Positions 8,525 to 16,515 of a stretch of DNA of 64,000 nt are shown piece after piece. Source of the stretch: JBBIQS01 sp037442205 (GTDB taxonomy: Bacteria > Myxococcota > Myxococcia > Myxococcales > UBA5297); contig JBBIQS010000025.1 in NCBI GenBank assembly GCA_037442205.1, positions 25,540 to 89,539 of the forward strand, given 5' to 3'. The translations under genes were made by a program, and so were the position numbers. Under the pieces are notes generated by a model. That model made no database searches. It was not told where the DNA came from and saw nothing but the letters and a program-made list of their open reading frames with translations. The stretch's first letter is position 1, and each line of letters opens with the position of its first letter.

Positions 8525-8764
8525 CTAGCGGCCCAGCGCTCCGGCGGCGCGGTTGAAGGCGCTGAACAGCTCGGCCTCGGTCTCGTACTCGCTGAAGCGG
8601 CTGCCGTCCCCGTCCAGCCCCAGCTGGCGCAGCAGGCGGGAGGCGTTCACCTCGAGCAGCAGCTGGACCCTGCCCTTTCGCTCGGACTTCAAGGCGCGCA
8701 GCTGGGCCTCGGCAAACTCCTTGAGCAGCAGCACTTGGGCGTTCTTGGGGGCGCGGATGGTCAT
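8525..8764 (-). CDS. Small hypothetical protein
   Basis: A 79-residue, highly charged and mostly helical protein with a good AGGAGAG ribosome-binding site just upstream of the ATG. It contains 'LKEFAEAQLRALKSERKGRVQLLLEVN' in its first half and an acidic 'EYETEAELFSAFN' near the C-terminus. No cysteines, signal peptide or known motif are visible. The composition is protein-like and amphipathic, so it is probably a real cytosolic protein, but I do not recognise it. Confidence 0.6.
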   Translation of the reverse strand: MTIRAPKNAQVLLLKEFAEAQLRALKSERKGRVQLLLEVNASRLLRQLGLDGDGSRFSEYETEAELFSAFNRAAGALGR

Positions 8765-8869
8765 GGCTCTCTCCTGTTCGTCAGTTCAGGGCGCACCCTA
8801 GCAGCCGGGTCTGACATCGCCTTTCGGCCGGCGTTGACGTGGCGAACGAGAACGGGGAGAAAACAGGCC

Positions 8870-9655
8870 ATGGGCAAGACCTGGGTGGTGCTCTCCAAGG
8901 AGCTGCGCGAGATCCTGGCCAACCGCACGCTGCTCATCTCGCTGGCCTCGCTGCCGGTGGTGATGGTGGCGGTCTCGCTGTTCGTGCTCTGGACCTACGT
9001 CCGCGGCGCCGACGATCCGTCGATCGAGGCCATCGCCCGCTACTACGTCCCCTCGACGCCGCGGGGCCTGGGGGCGCTGGCGCTGGTGCAGGTGACGGTG
9101 CGCAACTCGGTGGGGCTGTTCCTGGTGATGCCGATCTTCCTGCCGGTGATCATCGCCTCGCACGCGGTGGCCGGGGAGAAGGAGCGGCGGACCCTGGAGC
9201 CGCTGCTGGCGACCCCGGTCACCGCCGCGCAGCTGGTGCTGGGCAAGAGTTTGTCGGCGGTGGTGCCGGCGGTGGGGATCACCGCCCTGACCTTCGCCGT
9301 CTTCGCCGCCGGGGCCGACTCCATCGCCTGGCCGGTGGTCAAAGGGCCGCTGCTGCCGGACGCGGTCTTCCTGTTCGCGGTGCTGGTGCTGGCCCCGCTG
9401 CTGTCGTTCTTCGGCAACTGCATCTCGGTGCTGATCAGCGCCCGGGTGAGCGATCCGCGGCTGGCCCAGTCGCTGTCGGGTCTGGTGGTGATGCCCTTCT
9501 TCGCGCTGGTGTCGCTGCAGTTCGCCGGGCTGCTGGAGCTGGGGCCCAAGGCCTACCTGGCCATGGCCTTGGGGGCGCTGGCCGCCGACGTGCTGATGCT
9601 GCGGCTGGCGGTTCGGCTGTTCGACCGCGACCGGCTGCTGACCCGCTGGAACTGA
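8870..9655 (+). CDS. ABC-2 type transporter permease
   Basis: A 261-residue integral membrane protein. I choose the ATG at 8870 (MGKTWVVLSKELREIL), the typical amphipathic N-terminal helix of ABC-2 permeases; the frame stays open far upstream but is not protein-like there. About six hydrophobic segments follow. The family signature 'HAVAGEKERRTLEPLLATPV' lies after the second, matching NatB/ABC-2 permeases where it contacts the ATPase. No ATP-binding subunit is adjacent, so the partner must be encoded elsewhere. Substrate unknown; sodium or drug efflux is common in the family. Confidence 0.88.
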   Translation: MGKTWVVLSKELREILANRTLLISLASLPVVMVAVSLFVLWTYVRGADDPSIEAIARYYVPSTPRGLGALALVQVTVRNSVGLFLVMPIFLPVIIASHAVAGEKERRTLEPLLATPVTAAQLVLGKSLSAVVPAVGITALTFAVFAAGADSIAWPVVKGPLLPDAVFLFAVLVLAPLLSFFGNCISVLISARVSDPRLAQSLSGLVVMPFFALVSLQFAGLLELGPKAYLAMALGALAADVLMLRLAVRLFDRDRLLTRWN

Positions 9656-9763
9656 CGGATTCGCGCTCAGCTCGCGCTCGAGGCACCAGCCGGAGACGCA
9701 GCCCCTTGGCGTCCCAAGCGCTTTCAGTAGACTGCTCGCCTGGCCGGCTTCAAGGAGCGCGCC

Positions 9764-12253
9764 TTGCCCTCACCACTTCGCCCCCCTTCGCTGCTCGCAG
9801 CATCGCTGGCGCTCCTCGCGCTCTCGACGGCGTGCCCGACCACTCCGGCGACGCAGCGGACCCACTCGTCGATCGCCGTCGAGCCGCTGGCCCTCGACTT
9901 CGGCCTGCTCGAGGGCGGGCAGAGCAAGGTCCTGTCAGTCAAGGTCTCCAACACCGGTCCGACCGACCTGATCATCTCGGGGGCGACCCTCCGCAACGAC
10001 GCGCGCTCGGCCTTCTCGGTGAGCGAGCTGGCCGCCAGCATCGCCCCGGGAGGCTCGGCGGCGGTGCAGATCACCTACCGCGCCCCCGATGCCGAGGGCC
10101 CCGACGGAGCGCTGTGGGTGATCGAGTCCGACGCCGACAACGCCCCCGAGCTCGACGTGTCGCTCACCGGCCGCGCTGCGCCCCGCTGCCAGCTCGGCCT
10201 GACCTTCTGCGCCGGCATCTGCGTGGACACCGCCAACGACCTCGCGCATTGCGGCAGCTGCACCGCCGCCTGCCAGTCGCCCGACAAGTGCCTGCAGGGC
10301 CGGTGCGGCTGCGAACCGAGGAAGTGCGCCGAGCTCGAGTGCGGCGACGGCGAGGACGGCTGCGGCGCGCCCTTGCGCTGCGGCGACTGCGCCGGAACGA
10401 TGGTGTGCATCGAGCACCGCTGCCTGGCCCCCACCTGCACCGATCACCTCAAGGACGGCAAAGAGACCGACGTGGACTGCGGCGGCTCGTGCTCGCCGTG
10501 CGCCCTCGATCGAGGCTGCGCCACCGCCGCCGACTGCCAGGCCGGGCTGGCCTGCATCGGCGGCGTGTGCAGCAACTGCCGCACCCTCGACGACTGCCCC
10601 CGCGATCAGGTCTGCCGCGCCGGCCTGTGCGGCTCCTGCCAGACCCGCGACGAGTGCGGCGGCGGGCGGGCCTGCCTCGCCGGCCGCTGCCTGACCTGTC
10701 CCGACGAGGCTGCCTTCAACGAGTGCGGGCTGTGCGGCGGGGCGCCGGTCTCCTCGGTGGGCGCGCCCTGCGCCAGCGCCACCGGCTGCGCCAGCAACTA
10801 CGTCTGCAACGCCCAGCTGGTTGGGGTGGAGTGCCCGGTCATCACCGCGAACGCCTGTAACAAGTGCGGCGGTCCCCTGGTCTCCGGCCTGGGCGATTCC
10901 TGTACCGCGCCCTCGGGCTGCCCCAGCGCCGCCGTCTGCAACGCCGCCGGCGACGGCGCGATCTGCGCCGAGGTGGCAGTGAACGAGTGCGGGCTGTGCG
11001 GCGGGCCTCCGGTGTCCGGCATCGGGGCCAACTGCATCGACGCCGGCGGCTGCCCGAGCACCTTCACCTGCAACGCCGCGGGCACCGGGGTGTCCTGCTC
11101 GCCGGTGGGACGCAACGAGTGCGGCCTGTGCGGCGGCCTGCCGGTCCCGGGGATCGGCGATTCGTGCACCACCGCCGACGGCTGCCCGAGCACGCTGGCC
11201 TGCGACGGCAGCAGGCTCGGGACGGTCTGCACCCAGGTGGCCAAGAACGAATGCGGCGTCTGCGGCGGTCCAGCGGTGGCAGGCGTCGGCACCGCCTGCG
11301 TCGACGCCGATGGCTGCAGCAGCAGCTGGGCCTGCGATTCGAACGGCACCGGGCGGGCGTGCGCTCCAGTGGGCAAGAACGAGTGCGGCATCTGCGGCGG
11401 CCCGGCCGTCCCGGGGATCGGAACGGCCTGCACCGCGGCTTCGGGCTGCAGCAGCGCGCTGGCCTGCGACACCGCCGGCACCGGCACGGTGTGCAGCGAA
11501 GTCGCCAAGAACGAATGCGGATTGTGCGGCGGGGCGCCTGTCCCTGGGCTCAACGTGAGCTGCAGCGGCGCCTCCGGGTGCTCGGGCACCACCGTCTGCA
11601 ACCTCGCCGGAGACGGGTTGGTGTGCGACGCCCCGGCGAGCTGCGGGACGGTAGCCAATCACGTGGTGATCAGCCAGCTGTGCGGCCTGAAGAACTCCAA
11701 CCAGGCCAACGAGTTCATCGAACTCTACAACCCGACGGCGAACGCCATCGACATCGGCGGCTACACCCTCTGGTACCGGCGGTTCGACAACATAACCACC
11801 TGGGGGATGCCTCTCGCGACAGTGCCTGCGGGGACCAGCCTGCCGTCGCACCAATATTTCCTGGCCGCCTTCAACACCGGGACGTTCGCCGGCATTGCGG
11901 ACCTCACCTATTCCTCAGCCAACATCGCCGCCGACGACGGGCAAGTTCTGCTGACGCAGAGCAGTGCCACGCCGGTGCCCAAGCCACTGCCCACCAGCGC
12001 GGGCTACGTGGACATGGTGGGCTACGGCACGTTTGCGAAGTTCCGCGAGGGCACCGCGGCACCCAGTCCTGGCAACGAGGGAGCCATCATCCGCAAGGCC
12101 AAGGCCGGCTCCACCTCAGCCACCATGGCCAACGGCGGAACCGACGACCTCCAGGGCTGCGGCATCGACACCGACGACAACGGCCAGGACTTCGTGGTGC
12201 TGACCGCCGGCCAGTTCACGGCTCACAATTCGAGCTCGCCAGCGGAGCCCTAA
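9764..12253 (+). CDS. Secreted Cys-rich repeat lipoprotein with ASPM/SPD-2/Hydin-like and lamin-tail domains
   Basis: An 829-residue protein starting at a TTG with a good GGAG site 6 nt upstream; the lipoprotein signal ends at 'LALSTAC'. Domain order: an Ig-like ASH/DUF1573-type domain (about 45-140, 'LDFGLLEGGQSKVLSVKVSN'); a Cys-rich region with dickkopf-like short knots (145-315); seven 44-residue repeats (about 319-626) with the pattern NECGLCGGxPVxGxGxxC; then a lamin-tail (LTD) domain (about 632-820) marked by 'ANEFIELYNPTANAIDIGGY'. LTD domains in bacteria often occur on surface proteins, and the many regularly spaced cysteines suggest a disulfide-stiffened stalk. Surface anchoring by the N-terminal lipid with the LTD domain displayed at the tip is inferred. 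The gene is flanked by unrelated genes. Confidence 0.88.
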   Translation: MPSPLRPPSLLAASLALLALSTACPTTPATQRTHSSIAVEPLALDFGLLEGGQSKVLSVKVSNTGPTDLIISGATLRNDARSAFSVSELAASIAPGGSAAVQITYRAPDAEGPDGALWVIESDADNAPELDVSLTGRAAPRCQLGLTFCAGICVDTANDLAHCGSCTAACQSPDKCLQGRCGCEPRKCAELECGDGEDGCGAPLRCGDCAGTMVCIEHRCLAPTCTDHLKDGKETDVDCGGSCSPCALDRGCATAADCQAGLACIGGVCSNCRTLDDCPRDQVCRAGLCGSCQTRDECGGGRACLAGRCLTCPDEAAFNECGLCGGAPVSSVGAPCASATGCASNYVCNAQLVGVECPVITANACNKCGGPLVSGLGDSCTAPSGCPSAAVCNAAGDGAICAEVAVNECGLCGGPPVSGIGANCIDAGGCPSTFTCNAAGTGVSCSPVGRNECGLCGGLPVPGIGDSCTTADGCPSTLACDGSRLGTVCTQVAKNECGVCGGPAVAGVGTACVDADGCSSSWACDSNGTGRACAPVGKNECGICGGPAVPGIGTACTAASGCSSALACDTAGTGTVCSEVAKNECGLCGGAPVPGLNVSCSGASGCSGTTVCNLAGDGLVCDAPASCGTVANHVVISQLCGLKNSNQANEFIELYNPTANAIDIGGYTLWYRRFDNITTWGMPLATVPAGTSLPSHQYFLAAFNTGTFAGIADLTYSSANIAADDGQVLLTQSSATPVPKPLPTSAGYVDMVGYGTFAKFREGTAAPSPGNEGAIIRKAKAGSTSATMANGGTDDLQGCGIDTDDNGQDFVVLTAGQFTAHNSSSPAEP
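10718..11641 (+). repeat. Seven tandem 132-bp coding repeats
   Basis: Seven in-frame copies of exactly 132 bp each, beginning at 10718, 10850, 10982, 11114, 11246, 11378 and 11510 (measured at the 'aac' codon of the NECGLCGG motif). The second copy is the most divergent (NACNKCGG). There are no insertions or deletions between copies. Each unit has six conserved cysteines. Confidence 0.9.
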
Positions 12254-12274
12254 GCGCCGCGCCCTCGCCGAGAA

Positions 12275-13024
12275 TTACCGCGGGCGGTCCGTCGCGGGCC
12301 GCGACTCCCGAGGTCCCGGAGGGACAAGGCACGAACCCGCAGGCACCACACCCAGCGGGCATCGCCCTTCGCGTTCGCTCTCCTCCGGCGAAACGAGCCC
12401 CAGCTCGACCAAGCGCCCCAGCACGTAGGTGCGCCGCTTAAGGGCCGCCTCCGGATACAGATCGGGAGAGTAGGCCCCGGGTGACGCCAGGACGCCAAGC
12501 AGCAGCGCCAGCTCGCTCGGCGCGAGCTCCTCCGGCCACTTGCAGAAGTACTTGGCGGCCGCTTCCTCGAGTCCGAAGGCGTCTCGGCCGAAGTACTCGA
12601 GGTCGTAGCGCTCCTGCGCCAATTGAGCCGCGGTCCAGTGGCGGGAGAGCCACACCGAGGTGGCGGCATAGCGCAGGTGCCAGCGAAGGATCCTCCCGCC
12701 GGCCAGGTTCCGCTGCTGGAGCCACAGCCGGGCCGCCCGCGTCGTCGAGCGCTCGCCGTTGACCCGGCGGCCCCGCTCGAACCAGCGGAGGAGATCCCAC
12801 GGCCATTTCGGCTCGACCACGAACTCCCGGTCGCCGCTCTCATCCCAGAGTGCCCGAAGCACCTCCGGGCTGGCCCTGACCTCCGGCGGCGAGGGCATCT
12901 CGCCGACCGAGCGCACCCCGTAGCGGTAGAGCCCCTCGACCGCCAAGATCGGTCCCAAAGCCGCGACCACCGCCATAGCCGCGACCGCCAAACCGACTCG
13001 CCTTCCCGCCCGCTTCCAGTTCAT
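12275..13024 (-). CDS. GT51-like (transglycosylase-fold) membrane protein, probably catalytically inactive
   Basis: A 249-residue protein from the ATG at 13024 with one N-terminal membrane helix (about 9-28). The rest resembles the glycosyltransferase-51 domain of class A PBPs and MtgA: 'TAAQLAQERYDLEYFGRDAF', 'GLEEAAAKYFCKWPEELAPS' and 'ELALLLGVLASPGAYSPD' align with the family's SKxxILxxYLN, GIxxAAxxYFGK and AxLAxLPxAP blocks. The catalytic ExxxF motif does not: where PBP1C has LEDQRF this protein has SGDREF, so the catalytic Glu is replaced (G64). The second conserved Glu in the RxKxxE block is also absent. It may be a regulatory pseudo-enzyme of peptidoglycan synthesis. It is not next to any other wall gene. 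Confidence 0.65.
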   Translation of the reverse strand: MNWKRAGRRVGLAVAAMAVVAALGPILAVEGLYRYGVRSVGEMPSPPEVRASPEVLRALWDESGDREFVVEPKWPWDLLRWFERGRRVNGERSTTRAARLWLQQRNLAGGRILRWHLRYAATSVWLSRHWTAAQLAQERYDLEYFGRDAFGLEEAAAKYFCKWPEELAPSELALLLGVLASPGAYSPDLYPEAALKRRTYVLGRLVELGLVSPEESEREGRCPLGVVPAGSCLVPPGPRESRPATDRPR

Positions 13025-13250
13025 GGCCGCCGGTTCCCAGCAAAGGCCGGGCCGTGCCTCCACCGACGCCTTCGCCAAACGCTCGGATCCAAGGTCGATG
13101 CTCGATCGCGCCACCGCTCTCGTGCCGCCCCCTCACCCTCCGCTCGCCCGGTGGAAGACCTCTGGCGCAACCCGCCGACCGGCGGCGCTTTTCGCCCCCA
13201 AGCGCCCGGTTCTCCCTAGGTTTTTGGCGACGGCGGGGCGGGCCCGCGCG

Positions 13251-13280
13251 TTGCAGTAGTGCGCGACCACGCAGTAGGAT
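13251..13280 (+). promoter_or_regulatory. Candidate promoter for the SPFH gene
   Basis: TTGCAG (13251-13256) and TAGGAT (13275-13280) are separated by 18 nt, 45 nt upstream of the SPFH start. The same region carries a direct repeat GCAGTAG (13253 and 13271) with an 18-nt period. Weak but plausible. Confidence 0.35.
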
Positions 13281-13324
13281 TCGCTGCCCGTCGTATCTGA
13301 CAGCGGCACACTCAAGGAGACGCC

Positions 13325-14482
13325 ATGGGGATCTTCAGCGGCATCACCGGCGAGTCGCAGCGCAACTTCATCGCGCGTCCCGACGAGGCCCGCCAGGACA
13401 TCATCTACCGCTACCCGGAGAAGAACATCCGGATGCTCACCCAGCTGACCTGCCAGCCGGACGAGTTGGCGATCTTCGTCAAGGAAGGCCGGGTGGTCGG
13501 CAAGCTGGGCCCCGGCGGCCAGTACACCCTGGACGGCAAGAACATCCCGTTCCTGGGCGCGCTGATCGAGAAGTTCACCGGCGGCAACATGTTCATCGCC
13601 GAGGTGTACTTCGTCTCCACCCGCGAGGTCCCCTCGGTGCGCTTCGGCGGCCCGCTGGGCACGGTCACCGACTCGGTGACCCAGATGATGTGCGAGGCGA
13701 TGGTCTACGGCGACTTCTCGGTCCAGGTCACCGACCCCGAGAAGCTGATCTTCGGGCTGGTCGGCTCGGGCACCGGGCTGCAGGGCGGCAACGCCTTCCT
13801 CGACTGGTTCAAGAACATCCTCCTCAAGTACCTCTCCGACGGCGTCGGCGAGCTGGGCGAGAAGGGCTGGCCGCTCAACAAGATGATCAGCCCCCACTTC
13901 AAGCTCGAGCTGCAGAAGGCGATCCTCGAGCAGATCAAGGGCGAGGTCGACAAGTACGGCCTGCAGGTGGTCCAGTTCGGCAACTTCGTCCTGTCGATCA
14001 GCGACGAGGACAAGGCCGAGCTCAACAAGCGCAACATGGCCATCGCCGACGACCAGCGGCGCATGAACCTGGCCCGCGACCCGGCCTACATGTCGGTGGC
14101 CCAGGCGGAGATGATGCGCAACGCCGGGGTCGGCATGTCCAAGGGCGGCGAGGGCTCCGGCGGCGCGCTCACCGGCCTGGGACTGGGGATGGGCATGCAG
14201 ATGGCCCAGGGCTTCGGCCAGCAGCAGCAGGCCCGCCCGGCCCAGCAGCAGACCCTCACCTGCCCCTCCTGCCAGGCCCAGACCGCCCCGGGGAAGTTCT
14301 GCTCCTCCTGCGGCAAGCCGCTGGCCGCCGCCACCCGCTGCGAGTGCGGCACCGAGCTGGCCCCGGGCGCCAAGTTCTGCTCGAGCTGCGGCAAGGCCGC
14401 CGCCGGCCCCAAGAAGTGCGCCTGCGGCGCCGAGCTCGCCCCCGGCGCCAAGTTCTGCGCCGGCTGCGGCAAGCCGGCCTAG
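13325..14482 (+). CDS. SPFH-domain protein with C-terminal double zinc ribbons
   Basis: A 385-residue protein. Residues 1-260 form an SPFH (stomatin/prohibitin/flotillin) domain of the YdjI/'virion core protein' type, with 'QDIIYRYPEKNIRMLTQLTC' and 'YFVSTREVPSVRFGGPLGTV' near the start. After a Gly/Met/Gln-rich linker (270-310) come three zinc-knuckle units, each with CxxC pairs: 'CPSCQAQTAPGKFCSSCGK', 'CECGTELAPGAKFCSSCGK' and 'CACGAELAPGAKFCAGCGK'. Proteins of this architecture form membrane-associated scaffolds; in Bacillus YdjI recruits partners to the membrane during stress. No N-terminal membrane helix is seen, so membrane association would be indirect. The gene stands alone and ends in a strong terminator. 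Confidence 0.9.
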   Translation: MGIFSGITGESQRNFIARPDEARQDIIYRYPEKNIRMLTQLTCQPDELAIFVKEGRVVGKLGPGGQYTLDGKNIPFLGALIEKFTGGNMFIAEVYFVSTREVPSVRFGGPLGTVTDSVTQMMCEAMVYGDFSVQVTDPEKLIFGLVGSGTGLQGGNAFLDWFKNILLKYLSDGVGELGEKGWPLNKMISPHFKLELQKAILEQIKGEVDKYGLQVVQFGNFVLSISDEDKAELNKRNMAIADDQRRMNLARDPAYMSVAQAEMMRNAGVGMSKGGEGSGGALTGLGLGMGMQMAQGFGQQQQARPAQQQTLTCPSCQAQTAPGKFCSSCGKPLAAATRCECGTELAPGAKFCSSCGKAAAGPKKCACGAELAPGAKFCAGCGKPA

Positions 14483-14529
14483 CGGATTGCCTCCGGCAGC
14501 GACGCCATCCGGTCGCCGCGTAAAGTAAA

Positions 14530-14563
14530 GAGGCCGTGGCCCCGCTCATGGGACCACGGCCTC
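14530..14563. terminator. Bidirectional terminator between convergent genes
   Basis: A 10-bp perfect stem (gaggccgtgg / ccacggcctc), extended by three further pairs past one mismatch, lies between the SPFH stop (14482) and the minus-strand beta-barrel stop (14591). The minus-strand side is followed by CTTTACTTTA, giving a good rho-independent signal; the plus side has only a short gtttc tail. Confidence 0.75.
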
Positions 14564-14590
14564 GGTCGTTTCAGGCCGACGAACTGCGAC

Positions 14591-15103
14591 CTAGAAGTGG
14601 GTCTCGATCCCGCCGCGGATCACGATCCGGCTCTCCTCGGCCAGGAAGTAGCGCTCGTAGCCGACCTCGGCGTAGGCGCCGAAGTGGCCGCCGAAGCCCT
14701 GCCGATAGCCCACCGCGCCCAGCAGGCCCATGTTGAACGGAGTGGGCACGAAGCGGGTCGGCAGACCGGCCCGGGCGTAGAGGTTGTCGGTGATGTCGAA
14801 CCGGGCCCCGGGGGTCAGCTGCAGCCGATCGAAACCGGTGGTCTCCGGCGGCGGCACCACGAAGGCGTAGACCAGCTCGATGTCCGAGCCCACGCTCAGC
14901 CGCGGGATCACGTAGTAGTAGGCGCCGGCCCCCAGGCCGCCGGCGAACCGCTCGGTGACGTTCGAGCCCTTCCCCGACAGCTCGATGTTGTGGGCCCCGT
15001 CGATCGACGCGCCCAGGTGGAAGCGCCAGTTGCTGTCTTCGGCCAGCGCGCCGGCCGGGGCCAGGGCGAAAACGAGAACCAGAGCGAGGCTGCGCAGCGT
15101 CAT
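14591..15103 (-). CDS. Small outer-membrane beta-barrel protein
   Basis: A 170-residue protein with a cleavable signal peptide (about 1-21, ending 'APAGALAE') and alternating amphipathic strands typical of an eight-stranded barrel, for example 'GGLGAGAYYYVIPRLSVGSD' and 'GAYAEVGYERYFLAEESR'. It ends in 'GGIETHF', a C-terminal Phe as in BamA-assembled outer-membrane proteins. Probably an OmpA/OmpW-like small barrel; no enzymatic motif is seen. Confidence 0.78.
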   Translation of the reverse strand: MTLRSLALVLVFALAPAGALAEDSNWRFHLGASIDGAHNIELSGKGSNVTERFAGGLGAGAYYYVIPRLSVGSDIELVYAFVVPPPETTGFDRLQLTPGARFDITDNLYARAGLPTRFVPTPFNMGLLGAVGYRQGFGGHFGAYAEVGYERYFLAEESRIVIRGGIETHF

Positions 15104-15166
15104 GTCCGACCTCCCTTGAAAGAAGGCAGGCAGACTAGCGCAGCGCCGAACGCTGTCCAGTGTCGC

Positions 15167-16363
15167 TCACACGTTGCCGAAGCCGAGGATGTCGCGCATC
15201 GGCCGGGTGTGCTCCCAGACGCCCTGGCGGCCGGCGGCGTTGCCGGCGTTGCCCTCGATGGTCTCGATGCTGCCGTCGGGGTTGACCGCCTTGACGATGC
15301 CCACGTGGTCGGGCCAGCCGTTGTGCCCGAAGTCGAAGATCACCAGGTCGCCGGGCTGCGGGTTGCTGCGTCCCTTCCAGGCGCCGGTGGCCGCCAGGTG
15401 GTCCTTGAGCGCGGCCACCGAGGCGAAGTTGAGCGGCTTGCCGGCGTGGGTGCAGACCCAGCTGGCGAAGTCCGCGCACCAGGCCTCGGAGGCGCGGTTG
15501 AAGTAGTGCGGGTACTTGAGGATCTCGCCGTCGTTGCGGTTGGTGGCCTCGACGTGGCCGATCTCGCCCTGGGCAATGGCCAGGATCCGCTGGCGCAGGT
15601 CGGCCGACAGCGGGGTGGTCACGGTGGCCACCGAGTTGCCCTTGAGCTCGCTCCAGGACTCGGGACCGCACACGCCGTCGACACCCAGGCCGCGGGCGCG
15701 CTGGAAGGCCAGCAGCTGCTTCTGGGTCTCGGTGCCGAAGACGCCGTCGGTCGAGCCGGGGTCGAAGCCGGCCTTGGCGAGCAGGACCTGCAGCTGCGAC
15801 ACGTCGGAGCCGGAGTCGCCCACCCTCAGCAGCCGCGGGCCGGTGGAGATCGGCGAGGTGGTCCGCGCCACTTCGAAGCTCGAGCCGCTCAGCGCCTGCC
15901 AGGTGCGGGCGTCGGCGACCCCGGTGGCGGGCAGGCCGGCCGACTTCTGGAACGCCTTGAGGGCGCCGTGGGTCTGGGAGCCGAAGTCGCCGTCGGTCTT
16001 GCCGGGGTCGAAGCCGGCGCGCGCCAGATTCCGCTGCAGCTGCCCCACCGCGGCGCCGGCGCTGCCGCGCTGGATCGTCGGAGTGGCGCTGGGGGGCGGA
16101 GGCGCCGCCTGCGAGGCGTTGAGCCTGCCCCAGGAGTTGGGCCCGATCGCCCCGTCGGCGGTCAGGGCGTTGGCCTTCTGGAAGGAGAGGACCGCCGCCA
16201 GGGTCTTGGCGCCGAAGACGCCGTCGGCCATGCCGGGATCGAAGCCGATTGCCGCGAGCTTCTTCTGCAGCGCCACCACCGCCGGGCCGCTCGAGCCTTC
16301 CTTGAGAACGGGGGTGGAAGTGGCCGCCGGATAGAACCCCGACTTGTCGACGCGAATCGGCAT
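15167..16363 (-). CDS. Peptidoglycan-binding/CHAP amidase-type hydrolase without signal peptide
   Basis: A 398-residue protein beginning at the ATG at 16363 (ribosome-binding site GAGGAG); the longer upstream frame is Arg-rich and not protein-like. Three PG_binding_1 domains occupy about 25-80, 97-157 and 181-240, each with the 'AxxGFDPGxxDGxFGxxT' pattern. The C-terminal CHAP domain (about 255-398) has catalytic C296 in 'AWCADFASW', H353 in 'PDHVGIV' and a third polar residue near 370-372 (IEGN). CHAP enzymes cut amide bonds in peptidoglycan. There is no N-terminal signal or Tat motif, so export is unexplained: it could be a cargo of a contractile or other leaderless route, or be released by lysis. 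No such secretion genes are in this window. Confidence 0.9.
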   Translation of the reverse strand: MPIRVDKSGFYPAATSTPVLKEGSSGPAVVALQKKLAAIGFDPGMADGVFGAKTLAAVLSFQKANALTADGAIGPNSWGRLNASQAAPPPPSATPTIQRGSAGAAVGQLQRNLARAGFDPGKTDGDFGSQTHGALKAFQKSAGLPATGVADARTWQALSGSSFEVARTTSPISTGPRLLRVGDSGSDVSQLQVLLAKAGFDPGSTDGVFGTETQKQLLAFQRARGLGVDGVCGPESWSELKGNSVATVTTPLSADLRQRILAIAQGEIGHVEATNRNDGEILKYPHYFNRASEAWCADFASWVCTHAGKPLNFASVAALKDHLAATGAWKGRSNPQPGDLVIFDFGHNGWPDHVGIVKAVNPDGSIETIEGNAGNAAGRQGVWEHTRPMRDILGFGNV

Positions 16364-16515
16364 GGATGGTCTCCTCGAAGGTGCGCTCGCTGGATGAATT
16401 ATCGCCGTCGACCGCGCGGTGTTGCCTCTTTGCTCTCCATGCGAATGGCGGGCGGGACGCGCCGCGTCAGGCCGGCGTGCAAGCAGCCGCAATCAAAGGA
16501 GATTCCGGAGCGCGA

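Noticed and set aside
7127..8869. Upstream extension of the ABC permease frame over the DHH gene
   Set aside because: The DHH gene occupies another frame with intact motifs; the extension is Arg/Gly/Pro-rich shadow.
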